DNA from: Spirogloea muscicola
Taxonomy: Eukaryota; Streptophyta; Zygnematophyceae; Spirogloeales; Spirogloeaceae
DNA: 28,655 nt
Assembly: GCA_009602725.1 (NCBI GenBank)
Contig: WELB01000048.1
Span: 533,003 to 561,657 of the forward strand
Direction of reading: 5' to 3'
Below, one piece after another: positions 1 to 10,947 of the stretch. Position 1 is the stretch's first letter. Each line of letters starts with the position of its first letter. Both the position numbers and the translations under genes were made by a program. A model generated the notes under the pieces. It was not told where the DNA came from. It saw nothing but the letters and a program-made list of their open reading frames with translations, and made no database searches.

Positions 1-160
1 CGCGGCCTGGACGCCCGGAGGCCTGCGGCGGGCCTTCGGCCACGTCGTGGTTCCCGTGGAGCTGTCCCGGTGCGCCGCCGCCGCCGCCGCCAACGCCGCC
101 GCCGCCACCGCCTGGTGCTGCCGCCCACGTCTGGCCCACGCCGAGGGGCCGGCGATCTGA

Positions 161-191
<31 letters not shown>

Positions 192-1782
192 GGTGGCATC
201 CCGCGGAAGGCAGGTGGGGAGACTACAGGGACCTCTTCCAGGAGCCGTCCCATGGCGGCGGCGGTGGGGACGCCGTGTTCGTGCCGCACGTTCCCAGTTG
301 CGCTCCGCCTCCGTAGACTCAAGGTTTTGGGTTCCAGGGTTAAGGGTTCAAATAACCGGCGGCTCAGCCGGCATGCTCTGGCAGTGGGGTCCAGGGGTTG
401 GGCTTTGGGTGCCCATCTTTGGTCAGGGCCTCCACCGACACGGCTGCTGCCATTGCCGGCGCGGCCGCATCAACAGTGCCGCTGGCGGACTTCATGGACT
501 GCTTCATGACGGGCCCGCCGCCGGCGGCGGCGGCGGAGGCCGTGCGCGGCCACCTGGCGCAGCACCAGCTCCTGCAGGAGGTTCCAGCCATGGCGGCGGC
601 TGTCAGGCGAGGCTGCTGGCATTGCCGCGGTCGCCGCAGCCGCCGCAGCCGCCGCAGCCGCCGCCACCGGCGCCACCGCCACTGCCCCTGCTGCCGCTGT
701 GGGCAACTGAGTATGCGCCCCGTTGGGCTGCTGGCTGATGTTCTCGGCAGCGGTGTTCCTCGCGGCGGCCAGCGACCCAGAGCTTGTGCAAGCTGGCCAC
801 GGTGTGTACCAGCGCAATGTCTGGATGGGCCCTGCAGGCACCGCCACGCCGCTGCACCGTGACCCCTACCACAACCTCCTCGTGCAGGTCAAGAGCAGCC
901 CACCGCAGCCACGCAGTGGCCGCCGCAAGCAGAAACACCTCACTGCCCATGAAGGCCATCTCAGGGCCCACCAGGAGCACATCCAAGCACTGCACTGCGA
1001 TTGCAGCTCGCAGTTTGGCAATGCATTTCGGCACTTTGAGTCATAGAGGTGTCAATCTCAACCTCAAGCCCTGATGAGAACCATATCCATTGAGTAGCTT
1101 TCCGCACTTCACTGTGCAATGGCTTTGTGGCGCGCGGCATGGCCGCCTTAAGCAGGTATGGGGCTCCAAGTATGTGCGTCTGTACTCGCCAGCAAGTAGC
1201 ACAGCTTTGCACCCATTCGCTGCGCCCCTCCACCTCCGCAACACCTCGCAGGCACGGCCGACAGCCGACCTTCATTTCCAAGTGTCTCGTGGCAGGTCAT
1301 TGGTGCTGTTGTTGCTGGTGCGGCTCTAGTGCTTGTCAGCTGGCTAGCAGGAGCCCAGCCTAGGTCAAGCTTTATGTGCCTCATGAGCGATCGAGGGGGT
1401 GAGCTGCAGGTGAATGTCGAGGCTGCTGGCGCAGCTGGCCAGTGGCCAGGCTTTGGTGCTGCACCCTTCTGGGAGTGCCACTTGCAGCCAGGCGAAGGGC
1501 TATACATCCCGCTCAAGTGGTGAGGTTATGTAAATGCTCTGACCATAAACGCCCCTCGAGTAATCCTCGACCGTACTCCGCTGTAAGCATGGGTACGCCA
1601 CGGGGCTGCAATATTCACTTACGGGCCTGCAAAAGTCACCTGCATGAAGTAATCATCACGGAGTTATCATACAATGATACTGCACCTTTGGCGAGCTGTC
1701 ACCAATTACCTCCTGACGCAGGTGGCACTACATCCGAGCAGTCGACAACAGCTTGTCTATCAGTTTCTGGTGGCCAAGCTAG
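1..1782 (+). CDS. JmjC-domain Fe(II)/2-oxoglutarate dioxygenase, JMJD5/JMJ30-like, 5' partial
   Basis: This is the 3' part of a JmjC oxygenase; the gene enters from the left edge. Firm exons are about 781/813-887 (NVWMGPAGTATPLHRDPYHN), 1156-1251 (VWGSKYVRLYSP), 1410-1519 (PFWECHLQPGEGLYIPLKW) and 1722-1782 (WHYIRAVDNSLSISFWWPS, stop). They join in frame. The iron ligands are visible as the H-x-D of LHRD and the distal His of WWHY; the Lys of GSKYVRLY fits the 2-oxoglutarate-binding Lys of the family. Upstream pieces in frame 2 also match the family order: about 2-60 (WTPGGLRRAFGHVVVPVE), about 214-290 (WGDYRDLFQEPS) and about 477-590 (VPLADFMDCFMTG, then HLAQHQLLQE), but their exact splice sites are obscured by GCC-rich runs. 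Known relatives are animal JMJD5/KDM8 (arginyl hydroxylase) and Arabidopsis JMJ30 (clock-linked, nuclear). The substrate here is unknown. The intron at 1252-1409 appears to use a GC donor. Confidence 0.85.
73..188. repeat. GCC/GGC trinucleotide microsatellites inside the JmjC gene
   Basis: Two runs lie close together: imperfect (GCC)n at about 73-112 and (GGC)9 at about 161-188. They sit between two recognisable JmjC coding pieces, so they are probably intronic. Similar GCA/GCC runs recur at about 631-675. Confidence 0.8.
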
Positions 1783-2466
1783 CATTGGCGGCTATCTGCG
1801 TGATATAGCGACGTTGAGGAAGTAGCTGTAGAAACCTCTCCGGGCTCATGCAGCTTGTTGAGCCTCACTGAAGCAGCACTCTTTTAAAATTCCTGAGCTG
1901 GACTGGAGTACGAGCGCGAAGCTAATATGCTTGTGCTTGGATGACATGTTTATTCATGTCCTTGATGAGATTTGCAGCACGGGCCGACTTACCAAGTTCA
2001 GGCAACTGGTGATCTCAGCATTTGTTCAATTTACTACCGTCTTATCTGAATGCAAAGTTTCCTGGCAAACCCACAAGCTGTAGCTGTGCATGGTAAAGCC
2101 TGACTGGCAAAATGAGGCGGAATAAAGCCACACCAAAAAGTTGGCGGGAGATGCATACATATTGAGACTCTCCATATTGAGGAGGCAAGCTCAGTCTGTC
2201 ACACGCGCCGGAGCTGGGAAGCTGGAGCTGGAGGTGTCTGGCGAGCCCGCTCCAGCAGTCCAGGCTCTGTATGAACACATGGAGAGCAGCCACCTCATGA
2301 CATGGAGGCATGCGAGGGAGGAGGGGAGAGGATGCTCGGGAGTGGATGGAGAAGGTGTACATCACCGATGCCTGCAGCCTCGTGGCTGAGGCTCAATTAC
2401 ACAACACATACAGAAGCAGAGGATTGCTCCTCGGACGCCGTGCCGTTGTTAAAGTGCCACAGCTGG
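1783..2466. other. Convergent intergenic region between JmjC and SPS stop codons
   Basis: The two stop codons face each other across 684 bp, so this stretch should hold both 3' UTRs and polyadenylation sites. An 82-codon open frame at 2141-2389 on the + strand (starting MAGDAYILRLSILRR) has reasonable composition, but matches no family I recognise and has no obvious neighbouring exon. No RNA gene or repeat is visible. Confidence 0.5.
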
Positions 2467-5400
2467 TCATTGGTTGCGAGAAGAGTCCAGCTTGCCGAGC
2501 CCCTCAACTATGGCGTCAGGGGTGGGGCCCGAGTCCAACGTGACCACGTTTGCCAACTCAAAGACGCCCTCGTCCGACTTTGGGTGCAGGGGAGTCTCTG
2601 ATGCGGACTCCTCCGAGGCGGCAGACTGCAGGACAATAGACCCGTGCAGGCCCGGAAGGAGCTCCATGTAGTCGCCGTCACCATTGGGGCCAGCGAGCAC
2701 GACCATTCGACTGAGCTCCAAACCCCAGCGCACAAAAAGATACCTGCACCAAAGCACCACAAAGCAGTACTGCTGAGCAGTGCTTCCGTTTCCACCTAAG
2801 AGCTCAAGAACTGGCAACAAATTTAAGAGGGTGTACCAAGACAATGCCTACACAGGACACCACTGACAGAAGGGCAGCTTGCTTCAACATTCTGCAGTTT
2901 CTGGAGCAGGCAATATGGAACTCATTACAACCTTTGCAGGGATGTAATGAACATGCAGTTGACTTCAGAAATGGGATGAGCTCAATCATGCGCACTCTAC
3001 TTCCCAGGTTGGGGGCAAATAACATATCTGGTCAATGCCTTGGCCAACAAAAACTGCTTGACTTCGGTAATGCCAAATCTCAACAAGGAATGCTGGCATA
3101 CCGGAGGGCCTGGGCACGAGAAGCATGAAGAGGTAGCAGATGCAGGAACGCGTCACCACGGACGTAGATAGCATGGCAGCGCAGACCACGCATGCGCAGC
3201 TTCTTCCTAAGATCCTCCTGCGTCGGAGCCTGCCAAAGCGTGGAGACTATGAGCAGCGCGCACAATACTCTGAAAACCTGATCAATGATGCACGCCGCAA
3301 CAGCAACAATGCATACCACACAAGATATGGTCACCTGCTGCACGGCTCTACCCTACTATGTCCAAGTGCCAGTAGGCTAAGAGTGAGAAAGGACATACCT
3401 GGCCAGGATCATTGACCCTGTATACAAGGCGATATTGTCCACAGCGACTGGACTCCTCAATCAGGGCCCTCTTATTGCGTCCCTCCAACCCCTCAGCCTC
3501 TCCTGACGTGAGCCGAGCCATGGTCCTCCTGAGCCCGTCTCCTCCCCACCGGTAGTCAATGTGCGCGGCGTAATCAGGATCCACCACCAAAGGTCCACCC
3601 TTCCCGCTCTCCGATGCTGCAACGGCTGAGGGGTAGTAGAGCTCACTGCCACTTCCAGCAACGAGCATATCTATCTCTTGGACTGCCACCCCTGCCCTCT
3701 CCAGCAGGTCCAGCACCTCCCTCCCCACCATGGCAGTCGCTACTCCTACAGCAACATCTTTGCCCAGCTTCCCATCCTTTCGACATTGTAGCACTGCTTG
3801 GATCCCACTCAGCAGGCCACCTTTTTGCTCTCCACTTGACGAATAGTCGTCGAAAGCCACAACAAACAGTCTACTCTTCTGCTTGAGGTGAGATCCTACA
3901 GCCCCAGCTGCATCTGCACTGCCCTGCTGCTGCGCTGCTGAATGATCCTCAGAGGGGTCCTCTTCTTGCATGGACTTGAGACCTGGCTTTAAGCTCGTGC
4001 CTCGTTCCAGGAGAAGCTTCTCCATATCCAGGGCTTTGAAGGAACCCCTTGCATCAAGCGACATGCGAAGGGACAGGTCTCCAATCCCTCTCAACGAGTC
4101 TGTGGCTGACTCCGTATCTTGGGTGTCCAGATCGGACCGCCACTGCGGGTGCCGCATGCGACACATGGCTACCTTGGACAGATAAGTGCGGCAGTGCTCT
4201 GGCCAGCTGTAGGCATGGATGTTACGCAAGCCGCTTCTTCGGCATTCGACCCACATTTTACGATCACCGACCAACTTCAGAAGTGCTTCTGCAATGGCCT
4301 TGTCATCATGAGGGTCCACAAGAAGTCCATTGCTTAATGTCTGAAATCCAGGACAAGAACACAGGCTGTCAATCGCCAAAGATATGCAAGCTTGCAGAAG
4401 AACATTGCAGTAGCATGGCTGCTGTACATCCAGGTTGAAATGACAAGCTACATCAATTGCAGAACATTGCAATAACTGGGCAGTTCAGGTGCAGTTGTAG
4501 CAGAGGCACTGGATTTGATTTACTGCTACTAGATGGCTGCCCAAAGTGGTTGAACTTCAGCATAACAAAAAAACTACTCATTTCAAAAGACCTCTCTGCA
4601 TAATCTGCACACGCACCCTTTGGATATCCACAGGACCTCCATTTTTCGTGGCCACCATGGGAAGGCCATATGCTGCCGCCTACAAAGTGTCAATCGCAAT
4701 GGATCTCAATAGGCAGCTTACAATCTTCTCAGTAGGCAGCTTATATAATGGTCTCAGTAACCAGCTTACAATCCTGTTGACCTTGGTAACCATTGACCTC
4801 ATGGTAATCATAGCAAATCTTCTGTTCTGGTTAATACTCTAGATATGAGCAGGAGACAGGCCCACAAGAACACAGCAATCCAAGCCAAAGCTAAGCCTGC
4901 AACCCTGTCAGACAGGTGCCTTAATTATCAGGGTGTGCTTGTCAATACCTCTATCAGGGTTAGACCAAAGGGCTCCACAAGTGCAGGATTGACAAAGACA
5001 CCCTGGTAAGCACCCAACAAAAGCATCGTCAGAGACCAGTCGAGGTCCCAATGTCGAATCTTGTGGTGTCTTCTGTCCATGAAGTGAAGCTTATCTTCCA
5101 ATGTTCAACGACAATGATGATTATGTAGCTTGCTGTCTGCTGCTGGAAGAGCTTTTGGGATTCCCTGGCACAACATGCTCAAATGCAATGCTAAAAGCGT
5201 CAGGTTTGATTCTCACCTTCGTCTTTGCAGCCAGTCTGTATATAAGTGGAACCTCAGGCTGCTTGTGGCGCTTCGGATATGCAACTTGACCATACAGATC
5301 ATACTTGTCAATCAATTTGAGAACTCCTGTCAAAACATTCTGTGCACTCCCAGAGAGTTCGTCGATGTCTTTGCGATTGCCCATGATGAGACACTGCAGT

Positions 5401-8400
5401 GCAGCAGCAATGCAGTGTGCATCAGCATCACATCAGGCATGGCTCCTAATATGGAACTGTCAACTTCAAGAAAACGGAAATGTGGGATTGCATCAGGCAG
5501 ATGGCAGCGCTCATCCCTCTGACACGAGTCGAGGTGACCTTGAACAGAGGCAGGGTTGATAGTGAAAGACTTGTGGAGGACTTACCAGATTGGCAAGCTC
5601 CCTGAGGGGCTTGCATTCTCCATAAGCTTTGACCAGAGTCATCAGATTCTTCTTAGGGTCGGGGCGAGCAAGGGCCAAAATGATGGGCTTGTGGGGATTT
5701 GAGAAGAACCGCTGGACCTGTATTCATACATGACCTGATCAGAGGGTCGCAGCACATATCTCTGACAATTTACCAGTGACGTAGGCTGCAGGACTATGTC
5801 CAAATCTGCCAGTGGTAACATGAAAGGTGCGCAAAGCTCAAATACACAGGCCAGCCATACCTCGCCCCAAATAGGCGGTGGCGCTTCATTGCGTGGCGAG
5901 ACAGGCACTGCTTGGGAGGCATCATCTGCTGTGAAGGCAACAGCTTCGGCATTTGTATCAAAGACATCTCCCGGATCTTGGACAACAACATGGCTGAAAT
6001 CCATTCCTGGGGGAACGACCTGGAAAAGCACAGTCCTTTGTTCAGCCTCATGAACGTGCAGGCCAAGTACTACGTTCCTGATAATGAAATTGACAAAGCA
6101 TCAGCAAGTACGATGGCAACTCCTGGAAAAGGAGATGCCAGCAAAGAGCATCATGGAAAACATGGGGAGGTTTCGCAAGCAGTCTCTTACCGCCATCCGC
6201 GGCATAAACCGCCCATGACAATTTTCTCCGCGGCGCTGGCGAAGCCTCAGGACTCTCTCCAGTTTGACATCAAATCCATCATAAAGACCCCACTGTTCAT
6301 CTATCTCCTGCCGTGTACTGGTCACAACCAGCTCTGCTGCATCAAGTGCAAGTTCTTCTGCCTCTATTCTGCGCATGATCTTATAGGTTGCATCAATCTG
6401 TTCCCGGCTCTGCCGCTGCTTCAGTAGTTGTTCAAGCTGTCAATCATACAAGGTCTCTGTCAGCAACACTACAGAAGCCATAAGCGATGCTAACAAGCGG
6501 ATTACTCTTGGCATATGGCAGGTGGCAGCTCTCAGTCTAAGCAGTCTCTGCTATGGTGTAGACTCCAAAGATTCGTATACCTTGTTCCGGCCGAGTGAGT
6601 GGCCAGTCAGGACCATGGGCACGTTGAAGGCTCCAGAAAGTAGGGCTGAGATGTCACCAGCGTCCGCATAGTGGCCATGGATAACATGGGGCCAGACTGG
6701 CTGGCCTTCGCCTAAGTTTCTCCCGAGATTTTTTGATGTGGAAGTGATGTACTCCAAGGCACCATCAACAAACTCGGGGAGGTAAGGCCATAGGAGCTCC
6801 TTCTGAATGTACTTTTCACGAGGTCCACATGGTATGCGGACAATGTAAGCTCCATAGACACCACTGCCGTCTTCAGCATCCTCCTCCAGGAGGACTTCGG
6901 TTTCTTCGGCATAACTGGAGTCCACTTCTGGATCAGCAATCAACCTTGTAAGGAGGTCTACTCGCCTGACCTCTGGCATAGTCGCAAGAGCTCGTGCAAA
7001 CTCGACCACGTACTTGATCTGCAAGTGCAGATTTGCAGTGCGAGGGTCTGTCATCTGTTCAGATTATTGATTGTCATCCATGATTATTCCTCAACTCACA
7101 CTGCCAGATACTATGATTCTGTGTTATCTGCAGTGTTTTGCGCAGGCTGGAGTGAGTAAGACAGCCTGATAATTGTTTCAAGTGCAATGACATCAGCAAC
7201 AGAAACACACCACATGCCTACCTGGCCTCCTGTGTCAGAATCCCGACCAAGCTCCATGTGCTCACCGCGCACTAAACCATGTAGACTGAAGACACATACT
7301 GATACTCGTCAGTTGCTCATGTGCTTGTCACGTTCTCCGAGACAAGGGAACTGTTACCATCAACACGGGATCCAGCAGCTGCTGCTCAGGCAGGCGATTA
7401 GGAAGTCATTAAGCAGAATGTAACTGGGACTCTAAATAATGGCAGAGAAATTGCTCTGAAGTGTAAGGTGCAGGGTGGTAGGGTGGCACAGTAGGGTTCT
7501 CTAGGACTCAGTGGTCATAGCAAATCATCATCAGCAGTTACAAGAGCAGACTTTCGGAAGCAGAAACAAGAAGGGCTTGGAAAAGGTCTTGTTGCACTTT
7601 CTGTCCCACCTAGTCATGACAATGTAGAGCCGCCTCTCCTGGGGAGCCTCCTCTTCACCTCCTGGTGCAGCTGCCTGGCTGGCCACAGGAGCCGCTGAAT
7701 CGGAAGTTACATCTTGGTGTGTCTCATCCTCCGCATAATCATCGGGCATGATGTCTTCGGCATCCTTGCCAGCGTCGGCCTTCTCAATCTGCCTCTGTGC
7801 CAAGCGCTTCCTCTCTTCTGCATTGAGCTAGACCAATATCACGGCGACCACATATTGATGAGAAACTATTGCACGTCGCTGGTTGGTCGTCAGTAGCATG
7901 CACAAAAAGTCATGAAACATTCACATATTCAACAGAACCACAGCCACCAGAGGTAAAGCATTGATGAATACCAGCCTCCTTCTGCGGATAAGGTGCCAGA
8001 TTCTCCAAGAGGCGTTCTCGAGTCGGCTTTCACGATCTTGAACATTCTTTGTTGCAGTGGCCTGAATGGAGCAGATTAGCAACAACGGAACACAGAAATA
8101 TCCAGTCATTTGTGCTACATTCAGATCACTATACTTCCGGCAAGTCATCGGCGAGTCACTAACCAAGAGCACATTTAACTAGTAAAGTCGATACAAAATC
8201 TTGTGAGAGAAGCAGAAAACTCCACAAGCACCACAATGGGGCAGCTACATTTATTTCGTGAAGCAAGCAAGGCATTGGCATTAAGCAGACCCCACCTTGA
8301 GCCAGCTGCGATGAAGGTCGAGCTCGTCAATGCCCTCGGTGATCTCCTTGATGAAGTACTTGATGGCTGGATTGGAGCTGTCCTTGAGATCATCCTCGAC

Positions 8401-8481
8401 CGGCCGGCTGCGCTGGTCCTCGATGGGTGCGCTGTCGATGATCGCCTCCAGGTACCCGTTGATCCATTCATTGTTGGCCAT
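2467..8481 (-). CDS. SPS: Sucrose-phosphate synthase, complete, 14 exons
   Basis: This enzyme transfers glucose from UDP-glucose to fructose 6-phosphate, making sucrose 6-phosphate in the cytosol. Exons, in transcription order: 8481-8296, 8061-7972, 7827-7610, 7285-7222, 7018-6581, 6436-6191, 6019-5861, 5717-5586, 5393-5217, 5002-4949, 4679-4617, 4340-3399, 3229-3102, 2743-2467. Every junction is GT-AG and in phase; the total of 3174 nt encodes 1057 residues, the normal plant length. The start [14 protein letters not shown] matches the family N-terminus. Residues 165-186 carry [20 protein letters not shown], and residues 580-588 carry the GT4 E-x7-E motif (EPFGLTLIE). The SPP-like C-terminal domain starts near residue 765 (LFVVAFDDY). 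The linker at about residues 93-158 is short, acidic and Ala-rich, without the basic R-x-x-S site (Ser158 in spinach) used for light/dark control. It ends convergently with the JmjC gene and starts divergently from RPS15. Confidence 0.97.
4704..4774. repeat. Three imperfect 23-25-bp tandem copies in SPS intron 10
   Basis: Units beginning at 4704, 4727 and 4752 share TCTCAGTAGGCAGCTTACAAT with a few changes each. They lie wholly within the intron 4680-4948. Confidence 0.75.
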
Positions 8482-8530
8482 GACGGGGGCCCGACCAGCC
8501 CGTCACAACCGCTGCGAGGAGGCCCGGCCC

Positions 8531-8560
8531 GCGGCGGCGGCGGCGGCGGCGGCGGCGGCG
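8531..8560. repeat. (GCG)10 microsatellite in the SPS 5' leader
   Basis: Ten perfect triplets lie 50 bp upstream of the SPS start codon, so they are probably transcribed as CGC repeats in the SPS 5' UTR. Confidence 0.9.
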
Positions 8561-9241
8561 TGGGGACCGTGCCGCCGGAGGCCAGGTCAGGCGCGGGTCG
8601 GAGCTGCGCTTACCGTAGCCAAAACGTGACGGGGAAACGAGGGGCAGGGGCGGCGGGGTCGCTGCCTCCTGCGCTTAATCAACCCGGGTTTACTTACCCG
8701 CGGCCGTTTACCGGACACCACCGGGTTGTGGATGATGGGCCGTGGCGATCGCGTGGCCTCCCTGGAAGCCCAGCCAAATGTGAGCATCCGACGGCGGGCC
8801 GTTGCTGCCGATATCGGCACAACTTGCCCGAGTTGCCGGTGAGAATCTCGAAGCTTTTCGTCGACAAGTTCTCGGGAATGGGGATGCGGCCGCTGGGGTG
8901 GACACGCGGCGGGCCGTCGCGGCGGGGCAAGAAGTAAGGACACGTGGACACTGCCATCGGCCTGCGCTGAGCCAAGTGGCAGTTCCGGTGCCCCCGGGGC
9001 CTCTCGCCAGATGCCGCGGGAGCAGCATGCGCCTGAATCCCGGCTTACGCAAATATATTAACGGGAGAGATGGCTGTCCTCGGCGGGTTGTGGTGATGTG
9101 TTCCAAGGGTTGCCACTCAGAGGCCTCGGACCATCGAAGAGGAAAGCATCGGACGGCTGCTTGCGGCTGCCCTCTGCATCGGACGGCTCAACAGCCACGC
9201 CGGAAGCCCCTGGCGCCCGCGCCCCGCAGCGCCCCAACCCA

Positions 9242-9249
9242 AAACCCTA
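9242..9249 (+). promoter_or_regulatory. Telo-box AAACCCTA upstream of RPS15
   Basis: The exact telo-box AAACCCTA lies 115 bp before the RPS15 start codon, within AACCCAAAACCCTAG. In plants this element is typical of promoters and leaders of ribosomal-protein and other translation genes, where it supports expression in dividing cells. Function here is inferred from that association. Confidence 0.7.
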
Positions 9250-9363
9250 GCTCCTCAAAACCGCACACCCCTCCCGCCCGCCTCCTCCGCCGGCCTTCGC
9301 GGCGGCCTCTGCGGCGGCCTCTGCAGCGGCGGCGGGCGTGCCGGCGGGAGAGGCGGCGGCGCC

Positions 9364-9518
9364 ATGGCGGACGACGAGGTGGCCGCCGAGGTCCAGGCGC
9401 CCAAGAAGCGCACGTTCAAGAAGTTCACGTTCCGCGGCGTCGACCTCGACGCGCTCCTGGACATGGAGAAGGACGAGCTCGCGGAGCTCTTCCACGCACG
9501 NTCCCGCCGCCAAGGGCT

Positions 9519-9553
<35 letters not shown>

Positions 9554-10235
9554 GAGGCCCTTGCGGGGCCGGAGCAGCTGCCCTGCTCGCCATGAGGCCA
9601 GGTCTCGCCGCTCACCCGCTCCGTCGCCACGCTGCCGCATGCAGATTCCAGCGCGGCCTCAAGCGCAAGCCGCAGGCGTTCATCAAGAAGCTGCGCAAAG
9701 CGGTGAGTCGCCACAAGCACGCCCGTCATGGAGCGCCTCGCTCCCCAGTGCCAATCCGTCGTGACTGGGAGTGCCTGAGGGACGCGCCGCCAGCGGCCTG
9801 GTCCCTCACTTGCGACGCCGCTTGGCGATTGGTGGCCTCCAGAAGAAGGTGGCGCCGCCGGGCGAGAAGCCGGAGCCGGTGCGCACGCACCTGCGCAACA
9901 TGATCATCGTGCCGGAGATGATCGGCAGCATCATCGGCGTCTACAACGGCAAGGTCTTCAACCAGGTCGAGATCAAGGTGAGCCGCAGCTCTCACCAGCC
10001 TCGTCTGCCGAGAAGCTGAGAAACTGTTGGGCGCCCTCTTCCCCTTATCTGTGTTGCGGCAGTCAAGCTCGCTCTTCACGTGTGCTTATGCAACGGAATG
10101 GCTGGCTGTGCTGATGCGCAGCCGGAGATGATTGGCCACTACCTCGCGGAGTTTTCGATCTCTTACAAGCCCGTGAAGCACGGGCGGCCTGGCATTGGTG
10201 CCACGCACTCATCCCGCTTTATTCCACTCAAGTAG
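9364..10235 (+). CDS. RPS15: Cytosolic 40S ribosomal protein S15 (uS19)
   Basis: This component of the small cytosolic ribosomal subunit sits in its head near the decoding region. Exon 1 starts at 9364 in a good context (GCGCCATGGCG) and gives [20 protein letters not shown] and then [10 protein letters not shown], ending near 9500. Exon 2 is 9645-9702 ([20 protein letters not shown], first R split). Exon 3 is 9843-9977 ([20 protein letters not shown]). Exon 4 is 10122-10235 ([20 protein letters not shown], ending SSRFIPLK, stop). Junctions 2-3 and 3-4 are GT-AG and in phase. The length, about 150 residues, fits the family. The 3' end of exon 1 is damaged: right after LFHA comes CGN with an unresolved base at 9501, followed by a GCC run, and no GT donor is present. 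The few Arg residues expected before FQRGL therefore cannot be placed. This looks like an assembly defect, not a pseudogene, because the other exons are intact. Confidence 0.95.
9519..9550. repeat. (GCC)n microsatellite in the first intron of RPS15
   Basis: About ten GCC triplets start 18 bp after the unresolved base at 9501 and probably caused the local assembly failure. Confidence 0.85.
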
Positions 10236-10947
10236 AGCAGCGGCCGCACACGCCCAGGCTGCCATGCGTGTTGGGATGTTCAATCCCTTTGCCCGTAAAT
10301 TAAAATCTGCCCAGTCCACTGAAAGCCGTGAAGCTTATTGCTTGTGTGTGTGTGTAGCTATTCCTAGCAAAATGGTCGTCATGCATGGACAATTAAAAGA
10401 ATTGCACCATGTGCAGCCAAGCTACAGCCAAGCTACAGGGGCGCAGCGCGCAGAATGGGTGCTCATGCTCATACATACTGCCAGGCAGTCTCACATTGGT
10501 TGCTTTGCCACAACAGTTGTGTCTTTGAAAAGCGATAACACCAACACAGTGAATGTAAATGTAGATCATACAGTCGAATTGATATTTAGTACTTCAGTTC
10601 AGTACATAAATTCTGAGACAAATTTATGTAATCTAAGATGAGAAAGCAGCCAGGCAGAGTGTCCAGCGCTGAAAAGAATGATAAGCGAGGCAGAGCGCCA
10701 GCGGCCACGGGCAATGTGCACCAGAGGCCAGTGGCGCTCGCAGCGCAGGGTGAGTGCAGGATGAGCAGTATGGCTGGAGATTGCAGCAAGGTGGTGACGA
10801 CAATGCCGCCGACTAGCCACAATCAGCAACAGACCACCCGCCAGAAGCTTTGGATGCCATCAAGCACCGGCACCCTGACATACAAGTGGTGTCAGCAATG
10901 ACTGACGACATGGAATCAAAGTGTGCAAGCCCATGGGTTGACTTCGT
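10236..10947. other. Convergent intergenic region between RPS15 and the F-box gene
   Basis: The 712 bp between the facing stop codons are richer in A and T than the flanking exons, and contain AATTAAAA (10391-10398) and TGTAA-like words around 10553 and 10627 that could act in 3'-end formation. I see no gene, RNA or repeat here. Confidence 0.5.

Larger units (their letters stand above)
8482..9363. promoter_or_regulatory. Shared divergent promoter region of SPS and RPS15
   Basis: The two start codons are 882 bp apart and point away from each other. The segment holds (GCG)10 at 8531-8560 in the SPS leader, a G-box core CACGTG at 8941-8946, an isolated AT-rich word AAATATATTA at 9051-9060 that could serve as a TATA-like element, a 13-bp direct repeat GCATCGGACGGCT at 9146-9158 and 9176-9188, and a telo-box at 9242-9249. 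An open frame runs through 8203-8937 but has no family features, so I treat this as non-coding. Where each transcript starts cannot be seen. Confidence 0.7.

Noticed and set aside
70-862. Overlapping long frames rich in Arg, Ala, Pro and Gly
   Set aside because: They are translations of GCC/GGC runs. Only short parts in frame 2 and frame 0 match JmjC proteins.
2141-2389. 82-codon + strand frame between JmjC and SPS
   Set aside because: No family resemblance, and it lies where two 3' UTRs are expected. Kept only as a note in the intergenic feature.
4546-4842. 98-codon + strand frame with a hydrophobic end
   Set aside because: It overlaps SPS exon 11 and introns on the opposite strand and includes the 23-bp tandem repeats; the hydrophobicity comes from AT-rich intron DNA.
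8203-8937. 244-codon + strand frame
   Set aside because: It is antisense to SPS exon 1 and runs through the GCG repeat; composition is repeat-driven.
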